This document shows, piece by piece, positions 12,584-20,299 of a DNA stretch of 20,299 bases. Positions within the stretch are counted from its first letter, which is position 1. Each line of letters opens with the position of its first letter. The translations under genes were made by a program, and so were the position numbers. The notes beneath the pieces were generated by a model. It was not told the DNA's origin. It ran no database searches and saw only the letters and a program-made list of their open reading frames with translations. Location: positions 1-20,299 of IMG/VR virus record IMGVR_UViG_3300008266_000642; one strand, 5' to 3'. Source of the DNA: a virus.

Positions 12584-14453
12584 TAATACTAATCTTCCAA
12601 AAGAGATAAAATATATAGGTAAAGATTTTAATAATTTAAAACAAAATCTAATTGATTTTGCTAAAACATATTATCCTCAAACCTATAATGATTTCACCAC
12701 TTCTTCTCCAGGTATGATGTTTATGGAAATGTCTTCATATGTTGGAGATGTTTTATCATACTATTTAGATACTCAAATACAAGAGAATTTTATATTATTT
12801 ACCAAAGAAAAGGAAAACTTATTAAATTTAGCATATTTTTTAGGATATACACCAAAATTATCAACAGCAGCTGTTGTTGAATTAGATGTATATCAACTAT
12901 TACCCTCTAAATTAAGTGGAAGTACATACCTACCAGATTTTGACTATACATTAAGAATAGAAAAAGAAGCCTCAATAACTCCTAAATCAGCAACAGGGGT
13001 ATCATTTCTTACTCAATCCCCTATTAATTTTGCTCTTTCGAGTTCAATAGATCCTACCGAAATTTCAGTTTATCAATATGATATTTCAAATAATCCTACA
13101 TATTATTTATTAAAGAAAAAAGTAAAAGCAATATCTGCTAATATTAAAACAATTGAATTTAGTGTAGGAGAAATTCAAAAATATCTAACAATAAACTTCT
13201 CAGACAGTAATATGTTAGGAATTTTAGATATTACAGATAGTGATGGAAACAAATGGTATGAAGTACCATATCTTGCACAAGATACAATTTTTGAAGAAAT
13301 TGCTTTAGATCCTATGACTAATCCTGATTATGATGATATAAAAGGTGATGCTTCATATATGCTTAGACTTAAAAAAGTATCAAGAAGATTTGTAACAAGG
13401 ATAAAAGGAGATAATAGTATTGATATTCAATTTGGAGCAGGTACTAGTTCAGATGATGATGAAGTAATAACCCCTAATCCAGATAATGTTGGTTTAGGAT
13501 TAGTAGATAGTTTATCTAAAATTGATTTAGCATATGATCCTACTAATTTTATTTATACAAAAACATATGGTATTCCTCCCTCAAATACAACTTTAACAAT
13601 TAGATATTTAGTAGGAGGAGGAGTAGAAGCAAATATACCCTCAAATACATTAAATTCTAAAAAATTAGTAACAGTAACTAATCCTCTTCCAAACTCATCT
13701 TTAAAATCACAAATAATAGATTCACTAGCATTTAATAACCCTGCAGCAGCAGATGGTGGGAAAAGTGGTGATACTTTAGATGATATTAGATTAAATTCAA
13801 TATCAGCATTTTCAACTCAATTAAGAGCTGTAACTAAAGATGATTATTTATTACGGGTTTTAAGTATGCCTGCTAGATATGGTAGTATTGCTAAAGCTTT
13901 TATTACTAAAGATGATCAATTAAATGTATTTAATAATGAAAGAATACCAAACCCCTTAGCTCTTAATTTATACGTATTAAATTATGATAATAGTAAAAAA
14001 TTAACTCTAGCTTCTGATATATCAAAAACCAATCTTAAAACATATCTAAGACAATATAGAATGGAAACAGATGCTATTAATATACTTGATGGATATATTA
14101 TTAATGTTGGTTTAAAATTTGATATTACAGTATTAAGTAGCTTTAATAGTCAAGAAGTTTTAGTAAATTGTATAAATGCACTAAAAACATATTTTGATAT
14201 TAGTAAATGGAATTACAATCAACCTATCCTTATAACAGATGTTATTAATACAATAGCATCAATAAAAGGTGTTCAGTCAGTAATAGGAATTAGATTTGAA
14301 AATAAAGTAGGAGAAGATTTAGGGTATAGTAAATATAGTTATGATTTAGAAAGTGCTACTAAAAATGGTGTTATTTACCCATCTATGGACCCTGCAATAT
14401 TTGAAATAAAATACCCTGATCAAGATATAGAAGGAAGAGTAGTAACATATTAA
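12576..14453 (+). CDS. gp6: Baseplate wedge protein gp6 (gpJ-like)
   Basis: A 625-residue protein, close to the roughly 660 of T4 gp6. The N-terminal part has the family's best-kept block: FTTSSPGMMFMEMSSYVGDV followed by LSYYLDTQ (about 40-67), then NLLNLAYFLGYTP. A long beta-rich middle contains RFVTRIKGDNSIDIQFGAG and GVEANIPSNTL, as in baseplate J proteins, and the C-terminal dimerisation part has VTKDDYLLRVLSMPARYGSI and TDVINTIASIKGVQSV. gp6 dimers clamp gp7 and gp25 into the wedge and form the inner baseplate ring. Overlaps gp25 by 8 nt. Its end is followed by a 60-nt gap with a promoter-like element. Confidence 0.92.
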   Translation: MANNTNLPKEIKYIGKDFNNLKQNLIDFAKTYYPQTYNDFTTSSPGMMFMEMSSYVGDVLSYYLDTQIQENFILFTKEKENLLNLAYFLGYTPKLSTAAVVELDVYQLLPSKLSGSTYLPDFDYTLRIEKEASITPKSATGVSFLTQSPINFALSSSIDPTEISVYQYDISNNPTYYLLKKKVKAISANIKTIEFSVGEIQKYLTINFSDSNMLGILDITDSDGNKWYEVPYLAQDTIFEEIALDPMTNPDYDDIKGDASYMLRLKKVSRRFVTRIKGDNSIDIQFGAGTSSDDDEVITPNPDNVGLGLVDSLSKIDLAYDPTNFIYTKTYGIPPSNTTLTIRYLVGGGVEANIPSNTLNSKKLVTVTNPLPNSSLKSQIIDSLAFNNPAAADGGKSGDTLDDIRLNSISAFSTQLRAVTKDDYLLRVLSMPARYGSIAKAFITKDDQLNVFNNERIPNPLALNLYVLNYDNSKKLTLASDISKTNLKTYLRQYRMETDAINILDGYIINVGLKFDITVLSSFNSQEVLVNCINALKTYFDISKWNYNQPILITDVINTIASIKGVQSVIGIRFENKVGEDLGYSKYSYDLESATKNGVIYPSMDPAIFEIKYPDQDIEGRVVTY

Positions 14454-14480
14454 AAATTTATTAAAGAAAAAAAAAACCAT

Positions 14481-14488
14481 ATATTTAT
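14481..14488 (+). promoter_or_regulatory. Candidate late promoter element
   Basis: ATATTTAT followed by TATAAATC in the 60-nt gap after gp6; the core ends 25 nt before ATG 14514, a longer distance than the other copies. The upstream sequence is A-rich (AAAGAAAAAAAAAACC). Confidence 0.4.
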
Positions 14489-14513
14489 TATAAATCAAAT
14501 AAATTAAACTAAA

Positions 14514-14882
14514 ATGACAAAATTAGAATTACGCCAAATTATTAGAGAAGAAATCTCTAAGGTATCAAAAGAAAACATTTTATCTTTTCTTAAAGCAAAC
14601 AAACAGGAACTTATAAACAAATTAATCAAAAAATTCCCAGGTATGAAAGATAATGAAGATGATGAAGAGTCTGTATATGATTATAAAATAGTACAAGGTG
14701 CTAATGCTGATGGAAAAAGGGATTCAGAAATAGCAGGTTTACTTAGTCCTGAATCTGGAGAGATGGTTGGATTAGATTTTTCATTTAATCCAAAGAAAGT
14801 AAAGGATGAATATGGAGATGCTGATAATTTTAAATTAACTATAGCAGGTAAACCTGTTTATGGAATTTCATATAATATGTAA
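14514..14882 (+). CDS. Hypothetical protein with REE-type N-terminus
   Basis: A 122-residue protein, unrecognised. It opens TKLELRQIIREEISKVSKEN, an amphipathic helix very like that at the start of the 11760 gene, then a lysine-rich helix (FLKANKQELINKLIKKFPG), an acidic NEDDEESVYD stretch and a beta-type second half (KIVQGANADGKRDSEIAGLL; FKLTIAGKPVYGISYNM). No catalytic motif is visible. It appears to be a single-gene unit: a promoter-like element lies before it and a strong terminator 20 nt after its stop. Its compact unit within the tail block suggests a separately controlled or moron-like gene; function unknown. Confidence 0.6.
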   Translation: MTKLELRQIIREEISKVSKENILSFLKANKQELINKLIKKFPGMKDNEDDEESVYDYKIVQGANADGKRDSEIAGLLSPESGEMVGLDFSFNPKKVKDEYGDADNFKLTIAGKPVYGISYNM

Positions 14883-14902
14883 AATAAATAATCAATAATA
14901 TT

Positions 14903-14930
14903 AAAGGTACTATTTTATAGTACCTTTTTT
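14903..14930 (+). terminator. Rho-independent terminator
   Basis: Perfect 10-bp stem AAAGGTACTA / TAGTACCTTT with a 5-nt loop (TTTTA, 14913-14917), running into six consecutive T (14925-14930). It follows the stop at 14882 by 20 nt and precedes a promoter-like element at 14939, a typical unit boundary. Confidence 0.82.
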
Positions 14931-14938
14931 AATTTCAG

Positions 14939-14954
14939 ATATTTATTGATAAAA
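14939..14954 (+). promoter_or_regulatory. Candidate late promoter element
   Basis: ATATTTATTGATAAAA, one base different from the element at 9021-9036, directly after the terminator; the ATATTTAT core ends 17 nt before ATG 14964. Best-supported copy because it follows a terminator. Confidence 0.52.
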
Positions 14955-14963
14955 TATTCCTAA

Positions 14964-16067
14964 ATGATTTATATTTTTAATCCTATAAAAGACTCTACCA
15001 TATTTGAGAATGAAACCTCTCAAAACACAGGATTAGATGAAATATTAGAATTATCTAATGGTGTAAATGAAAATTCATCAAATACCACCTCTCGAATCCT
15101 AATTAAATTTGATACTAGAGAAGAATTAGATAACATAGTAACCTCAGGATTATTATCATCTACCCAAACCTCATCTTTAACATATAAATTAAAATTATTT
15201 GCAACTGAACATTCAGAAATTCCTTTAGATTTTAATATTGAATGTTATTTAGTATCTCAAAGTTGGAATATGGGAACTGGTAGATTAAATAATTCCCCTA
15301 TTAATACAACGGGAGTTAGTTGGAAATATCGAACAGCTGCAGCAGATAATGTACAATGGTTAACCTCATCTTTTACTGCAGGATCTACCGGATCTTATTC
15401 AGGATCAATTTATGGTGGAGGTAATTGGTATACTACACCATATACTACATTTTCATTTATTTATCAAACAACTGATCCTATATTTAATGTAACTCAATTA
15501 GTTAGTCAATCAATAAATAATATTACATCTAATGATGGATTTATTATTAAACTTACCGAATCTTTAGAACGAAGAGATGATTTATTAAAATCACTTAAGT
15601 TCTTTAGTAAAGACTCTCATACAATATACCCTCCACAAATGTGGATAATGTGGGATGATTCTTCATATATTACTTCATCTGCCCAAACCTTAGTAAATTC
15701 AGATTCAATAACAGTTAGATTTAAAAATTTAGATAGTGAATATAAAGAAACAGATATTGTAAAATTTAGATTATATTCTAGACCCCAATATCCTACAAGA
15801 GATTTTACAACATCTTCATTAGTTATTCCTAATTATATTTTATCAAGTGCTTCATATTATGCTATTGAAGATATATATACTAAAGAAAGAATTATAGATT
15901 TTGATACTACCTATACCAAAATCAGCTGTGATAATACAGGAAGTTATTTTAATATTTATATGGATGGATTACAAACTGAAAGAATGTATAAATTCCTTAT
16001 AAAAACTAATGTTGGGGGAATTACCAAAATTTTAGATGATAACTATCATTTCAAAGTTACAAGATGA
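14964..16067 (+). CDS. Virion structural protein with DNRLRE-like N-terminus
   Basis: A 367-residue beta-rich protein. The opening resembles DNRLRE-type modules: IFNPIKDSTIFE (4-15), then N-x-G-L-D-E-I-L-E-L (21-30) and TSRILIKFDTRE (42-53), a pattern in which a conserved S-R-x-L-I-K-F-D strand follows the first hairpin. A long tryptophan-, glycine- and serine-rich part follows (WNMGTGRLNN, SIYGGGNWY), then strands near the end (KFLIKTNVGG). It sits between gp6 and the gp7-like gene, so a baseplate or short-fibre component is likely; the T4 genes at this place (7-12) show no obvious match to it. Ends in an ATGA overlap with the next gene. Assignment to virion by context; DNRLRE similarity moderate. 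Confidence 0.6.
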   Translation: MIYIFNPIKDSTIFENETSQNTGLDEILELSNGVNENSSNTTSRILIKFDTREELDNIVTSGLLSSTQTSSLTYKLKLFATEHSEIPLDFNIECYLVSQSWNMGTGRLNNSPINTTGVSWKYRTAAADNVQWLTSSFTAGSTGSYSGSIYGGGNWYTTPYTTFSFIYQTTDPIFNVTQLVSQSINNITSNDGFIIKLTESLERRDDLLKSLKFFSKDSHTIYPPQMWIMWDDSSYITSSAQTLVNSDSITVRFKNLDSEYKETDIVKFRLYSRPQYPTRDFTTSSLVIPNYILSSASYYAIEDIYTKERIIDFDTTYTKISCDNTGSYFNIYMDGLQTERMYKFLIKTNVGGITKILDDNYHFKVTR

Positions 16068-17758
16068 GTGATAAAGAAGTAAAAGTAAGTAAAACATTAT
16101 ATGGAAAGCAAACCTATGCTAATTCCATTGATACTGAATTTTCCCAATATCTTAATTCAACTTCCCAAATTGATTTAGATAGATTTTTTGCTGAATATGA
16201 AAATGTTTTTTATTTTATCCCTAAAGAAGGAGAAATAAATAGTCATCAGTACTTAATTAGTAGAAGTTTAGAATATTTAAGAAATACATTTCCATATGAT
16301 ATAACTGATTTTTATAACAATAAATTAAATAAACAATTATTAAAAAATAATACAGGACAAAACGGAACTAATAATTGGATAATCCAAGAAGGTATTTTAA
16401 AATCTAAAAAATTTGATATTCCTTCATTAAGAGCAGGAGGATATCCACAAGATGCTTTAGGATATGCATCAATAGGTTATCTTTCACCTATTAATTTCAC
16501 CTCAGAATATGAAAAATACGAAGGTGAAATAATAAATTCTGAAGATCAATATTTTACATACTTAGCAGGTCCTGATTCTAATGATGATTCTATAATAACT
16601 AAAGCATATCAAGATTTTAATCTATCAGATATAAAAGATGAAGTATTAGGAATAAGTTTAAAAGATATAGTATCAAAAAATATTACAGAAGTAATAATTA
16701 ATGGTGAAACTAAAACAATTAAAAAAGTATATCCCGAACTATTTGCTTGGTTTATAACAGATGCAATTGCTCATTTTGTTAATAATCATACATATCGTCA
16801 TCCTAATCCAAATGGGGGAGGAACCGTTGATACGGAGGGTGTATTTGCTGGGGTTAGATCATCTTATAATTTAACTGATGGGAATGACCCTATACAATCA
16901 CAAGTATTTAGATTCTTTACAGATGATGAAACTTGGTTAGTACTTAATTTTTTGGATGAAAATGACAATTTAATAGAATATTTTGGTATAAAAAACCCAT
17001 CAGCTGAAGGATTACCTACTACAAATTTCCCAGAGTATTATGATTTAAGAAGTTTTTATACATATGCTCCTGGAATCCCACCAATGAATGGAGGTTATAT
17101 AGCTGATTATAGACCTGAAGTTACAAGTTTAGTAGTATATAATGGTATTGGAGGATGTCCTTTACCATGGTATGGAAATGATGATTTAATAAATGGTTTT
17201 AAATTAGATAATTCTATATCACATAATAAGAATTTTAATTTAACTAATCATTTTCATGACATCCCTTCTAATACTAAAACAATTAGAGTTGAAGTAGTAT
17301 TTAAAAGAAGAGGAGATTATAAAGAAATAAGAGTAGATAATGGTAATGAAACAGGATTTAATTCACCAAACTCAGGCAGATGTTCAGCATATATAAGTAA
17401 TATATATTTTGGACTAAATATAATGTTTGAAGATGATGAGAGAGATAAAATTTATTATAAACCAAATAATATTTACCCTGTTTGTGATAGTAAGTATTTT
17501 GAAAAAGATATAAATGAAGAAGATATTGAAGGATTTAATGTGATTGATTTTACAGCAAATATTAGTAATAATGGATTTTTAAGTAATAATAATAATTTAA
17601 ATGGGATAGGAGTAAATCAGATTTTAAACTCTACAGGATCAAATACTACTCCTAATAATCCTAATAATCCTAATAATAATTTATTGAATCCACAAATAAC
17701 CTTTAATGGAAATAATGGTTCATCAAATCCACAAACATTTGGGTTTACAATGTTTTAA
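16064..17758 (+). CDS. Putative baseplate/tail structural protein
   Basis: A 564-residue protein, unrecognised. It starts with a basic segment and a GKQTYANSIDTEFSQYL stretch; the middle has glycine/aromatic-rich parts (AGGYPQDALGYASIGYLSP; HRHPNP-like NNHTYRHPNPNGGGT; PMNGGYIADYRPE) and strands suggesting a beta-sandwich, followed by an RVEVVFKRRGDYKEIRVDNG strand pair. The last about 80 residues are Asn/Pro/Gly/Ser-rich and include three P-N-N repeats, probably a flexible tail. No signal peptide or enzymatic motif. Overlaps its upstream neighbour by ATGA and precedes the gp7-like gene by 30 nt, so it is most likely another component of the wedge periphery. Confidence 0.6.
   Translation: MSDKEVKVSKTLYGKQTYANSIDTEFSQYLNSTSQIDLDRFFAEYENVFYFIPKEGEINSHQYLISRSLEYLRNTFPYDITDFYNNKLNKQLLKNNTGQNGTNNWIIQEGILKSKKFDIPSLRAGGYPQDALGYASIGYLSPINFTSEYEKYEGEIINSEDQYFTYLAGPDSNDDSIITKAYQDFNLSDIKDEVLGISLKDIVSKNITEVIINGETKTIKKVYPELFAWFITDAIAHFVNNHTYRHPNPNGGGTVDTEGVFAGVRSSYNLTDGNDPIQSQVFRFFTDDETWLVLNFLDENDNLIEYFGIKNPSAEGLPTTNFPEYYDLRSFYTYAPGIPPMNGGYIADYRPEVTSLVVYNGIGGCPLPWYGNDDLINGFKLDNSISHNKNFNLTNHFHDIPSNTKTIRVEVVFKRRGDYKEIRVDNGNETGFNSPNSGRCSAYISNIYFGLNIMFEDDERDKIYYKPNNIYPVCDSKYFEKDINEEDIEGFNVIDFTANISNNGFLSNNNNLNGIGVNQILNSTGSNTTPNNPNNPNNNLLNPQITFNGNNGSSNPQTFGFTMF
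17651..17677 (+). repeat. Three tandem CCTAATAAT units
   Basis: A perfect 9-nt tandem repeat, three copies, in frame in the 3' part of the 16064 gene and encoding P-N-N x3. Slippage-prone and likely length-variable between relatives. Confidence 0.7.
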
Positions 17759-17788
17759 CCATTTTACATATAGAAATATAAACTTATA

Positions 17789-20299
17789 ATGACTGGATAT
17801 AGAATAATAACAGACCCAATAAACAATGTAAAGAAAATTGTTCGTTATGATGAACAAGATATTAATTCTGTTTATTCTCAAACTTCAAGAAGAAAATTTG
17901 GTTTACAAGGAGACTATGTAGAAACATTTATTTATAATGTATCTAATAATTTATTAGTTTCTGTATTAGATAATCAAAATATTATAAGAAAATTTGATAA
18001 CCCTGATGTAAACTATACAGATGATATTATAATTCAACCTGAAGATGATTTAATTATTAATGGGTTACCTTCAGGAAAATATAATTTAATATATAATTTC
18101 TTTAGACCGAAACTTACTCCTCCTCAATCTAAATGTATATTAAAAGAAATTAGTCCTGATAGAAAAGAGATTAAAATTCAAAATTTAAATGTTTCCCAAC
18201 AAGCATTAAAATCAGTATTAACTGAATATATTAATGAAAGAGCTTCTACTAATTACTATAAAGATTTTCTTTTAAATTTTGGTGATAATAATTTAATTGT
18301 TGGGGTTAATATAAATTACAGTCCGGATTCTAATGAAATTCCTTTCCCGTTTTACATTAAATTATATAAACCACTTCCTTCTAATATAAAAGTAAATGAT
18401 GAATTTAACATTGTTGAAGAAATATCAGAAAGTATTATATTTGAAAATGTAACAATAATATCTACTTTTTCACCTACAGCAGGAATCCCATTAAGAGGTC
18501 CTAATTTTGGGTTAACAAATTTATCTTCACCAAATTCAACAGAATATTTAAGTTATGATGATATATTATCATCTAATAATCCTACAATATCTCAATTACT
18601 AAATTCAAAACTTAATCCTGATGGAATATCAATTCCTATAAATTATACAGAATATCAAAACTTTGTACATTTTTCCTCAGCAAAAGAAAGATTACTAAAT
18701 TTTGTATATAAATTAAGATTAATAGAATCATATAAAAGTGAACTTGGGAATCTTAATTCAGTATTAGGCCCCACTTCAAGTTCATCAGAAATATCTACTA
18801 ATGTTGAAATAATACAAAGTAAAATTGATAACACAATTAGTGGATTTGATGGGTATGAAAAGTATTTATATTTTGGAACAGGTTCAAAATCTTTTCCTAA
18901 ATCTACTTCTACCCTTCCATATTCTTTATATTCAATCACATCATCACAAGCTTTAGAATGGATTGGGGATGATGATAGTTACAGCCAATATTATGGAGGA
19001 CAATTATATAGTGCTTCATATTATGATAATAATGAAAATCCTAGTAATTTATTAAATACAATACCTCCTTATATAAGAGAAAATTCTATTAATGAAGGAT
19101 ATGAGTTATTTATTTCTATGATGGGTCATTATTATGATCACATTTGGACTTACTATAAATCAGTAACAGATTTATATAATGCTCAAAGTTCTCTCAATAA
19201 AGGTATTTCAAAAGATTTAGTATTTTATGCTTTAAAATCATTAGGTATAACAGTATACCAAAATGATTATGATATTTGGAGTTATTTTACAGGAACAGAT
19301 AGTAGTGGTAGTTTTCAAGCATATCAAACTAGCTCACAAGAAACCTTAATATATGAAAATCCTGAATCTTTAGCTAGAGAAAGTATTACTAAAGAAATAT
19401 GGAAACGAATATATCATAATATACCTTATCTTTTAAAAACTAAAGGTACTGAAAGAGGATTACGTGCTTTAATTAATTGTTATGGTATTCCTTCCACAGT
19501 ATTAAGAATTAAAGAATTTGGAGGTCCAGAAGTTGAAGGGAAAGAATCATTTTATGAAATAGATAAATTTACTTATGCTCTTGATGTAACGGGAGGAGAT
19601 TTAAATTTATTTGATACTTCATATTCACCAACAGCATCCCTACCTACAATTGAAATACCATGGGATTCTTTAAATCGCTCAAACTCACCAGTACCTGATT
19701 CAATTGAATTAAGATTTAGAGTAAAAGGTACACCTACTTCTAATAATTTATACCATTCTCAATCATTATTCCAAATCCAACCTTCAGGTTCTTCTAATGT
19801 AAAAGTAGGAGTACAATTATTATATGATAATGATTTGTTTTATACTACTAAAGGAACCTTAAATCTTTTAATATCTGGTACACAAGGATATACTAAAGCT
19901 ACAATAAGTGGAGCTCCTGTATTTGATGAAGGGTGGTGGAGTTTATTAGTAACTCGTAATCAAACTTTACCATATTCTTCAACAGGTTCAAATGTTACTT
20001 ATACAATGTATCTTAAAAATAGTTTAGATACATCTGCTTTCTTTGAATATTCTTCCTCAATATCAATTAATGGAGCTACTTCTTCTTCTTATAATTTAAG
20101 TTGGAATGAAACTTCTTCATTAGCTACTTTATATTTAGGAGGTTATAATAATAATAATGTAATCTGTACTGGAAGTAATAGATTTCAAGGTTATTTCCAA
20201 GAATTAAGATATTGGAATAAACCATTAGATGAAACTTCATTTGATTATCATGTTATAGCAGCTGAATCATATCAAAAACAAAACCCAACAGCTTCTTTT
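17789..20299 (+). CDS. gp7/gpI-like baseplate wedge protein with LamG-type domain, 3'-truncated
   Basis: ATG 17789 opens a frame that stays open to the last base, at least 837 residues; there is no stop in the window. The N-terminal 500 residues are beta-rich and unrecognised. Residues about 535-570 read KEIWKRIYHNIPYLLKTKGT followed by ERGLRALINCYGIP, with the K-G-T at 552-554: the same helix-KGT-helix signature as P2 gpI, the simple-tail counterpart of T4 gp7. After it, about residues 630-825 look like a concanavalin/LamG-type jelly roll (IELRFRVKGTP; GWWSLLVTRN; LYLGGYN; FQGYFQELRYWNKPLDE). It follows gp25 and gp6, as gpI follows gpW and gpJ. gp7-like wedge role by motif and synteny; the LamG-like part may bind glycan. 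Confidence 0.78.
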   Translation, partial: MTGYRIITDPINNVKKIVRYDEQDINSVYSQTSRRKFGLQGDYVETFIYNVSNNLLVSVLDNQNIIRKFDNPDVNYTDDIIIQPEDDLIINGLPSGKYNLIYNFFRPKLTPPQSKCILKEISPDRKEIKIQNLNVSQQALKSVLTEYINERASTNYYKDFLLNFGDNNLIVGVNINYSPDSNEIPFPFYIKLYKPLPSNIKVNDEFNIVEEISESIIFENVTIISTFSPTAGIPLRGPNFGLTNLSSPNSTEYLSYDDILSSNNPTISQLLNSKLNPDGISIPINYTEYQNFVHFSSAKERLLNFVYKLRLIESYKSELGNLNSVLGPTSSSSEISTNVEIIQSKIDNTISGFDGYEKYLYFGTGSKSFPKSTSTLPYSLYSITSSQALEWIGDDDSYSQYYGGQLYSASYYDNNENPSNLLNTIPPYIRENSINEGYELFISMMGHYYDHIWTYYKSVTDLYNAQSSLNKGISKDLVFYALKSLGITVYQNDYDIWSYFTGTDSSGSFQAYQTSSQETLIYENPESLARESITKEIWKRIYHNIPYLLKTKGTERGLRALINCYGIPSTVLRIKEFGGPEVEGKESFYEIDKFTYALDVTGGDLNLFDTSYSPTASLPTIEIPWDSLNRSNSPVPDSIELRFRVKGTPTSNNLYHSQSLFQIQPSGSSNVKVGVQLLYDNDLFYTTKGTLNLLISGTQGYTKATISGAPVFDEGWWSLLVTRNQTLPYSSTGSNVTYTMYLKNSLDTSAFFEYSSSISINGATSSSYNLSWNETSSLATLYLGGYNNNNVICTGSNRFQGYFQELRYWNKPLDETSFDYHVIAAESYQKQNPTASF

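Noticed and set aside
14489-14496. TATAAATC as a T4-type late promoter
   Set aside because: One base off TATAAATA, overlaps the ATATTTAT element, and no exact TATAAATA was noticed in any gap.
18655-18939. Minus-strand frame of 94 codons
   Set aside because: Antisense to the long + strand gene open from 17789 to the window end.

Overview
The window is a stretch of one strand of a large, AT-rich tailed-phage (or prophage-like) genome with a T4-type contractile tail. Every gene I can support lies on the + strand, tightly packed and often overlapping. Start codons are not preceded by AGGAGG-like Shine-Dalgarno sequences but by A-rich leaders (for example upstream of 5821, 7989, 8297 and 9043). 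Together with the AT-richness this points to a Bacteroidota/Flavobacteria-type host, but that is an inference from style, not from a marker gene. Both ends of the window cut through genes.

Layout. (1) 1-3712: a translationally coupled glycan cassette: a NeuD/PglD-like sugar O-acyltransferase (cut at the left edge), three GT-A-like glycosyltransferases and a class I methyltransferase. (2) 3725-6577: small, mostly unrecognised phage genes, including an HTH plus degenerate HNH zinc-finger protein, a 27-residue one-helix membrane peptide at 5722-5805 and a 60-residue membrane protein. A three-hairpin gap lies at 5398-5471. (3) 6578-6831: the largest gap, unusually structured, with a perfect DnaA-box sequence, CCTGTAT repeats, a minus-strand G-quadruplex motif, direct repeats and a palindrome; it is a candidate replication origin or control region. 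(4) 6832-9019: a SAP-HTH regulator, an HD-domain phosphohydrolase, a membrane/coiled-coil protein and a T4 gp55-like late sigma factor. (5) 9043-20299: the virion tail/baseplate block: an OB-fold-like hub protein, an M15 peptidoglycan peptidase, a beta-prism needle-like protein, gp25, gp6, two unrecognised structural proteins and a gp7/gpI-like wedge protein running off the right edge. This last gene is open from 17789 to the last base.

How the parts may work together. The sigma factor immediately precedes the tail block. A repeated element, ATATTTAT followed by an A-rich stretch, sits 14-25 nt upstream of the first gene of each apparent tail transcription unit (9043, 11760, 14514, 14964). 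I propose it as this phage's late promoter. One clear intrinsic terminator (14903-14930) separates two of these units. The three consecutive genes 9411-11735 look like the three modules of T4 gp5 (OB fold, cell-wall hydrolase, beta-prism needle) encoded as separate proteins with the lysozyme replaced by an M15 peptidase. gp25, gp6 and the last gene form the conserved wedge set gpW/gpJ/gpI.
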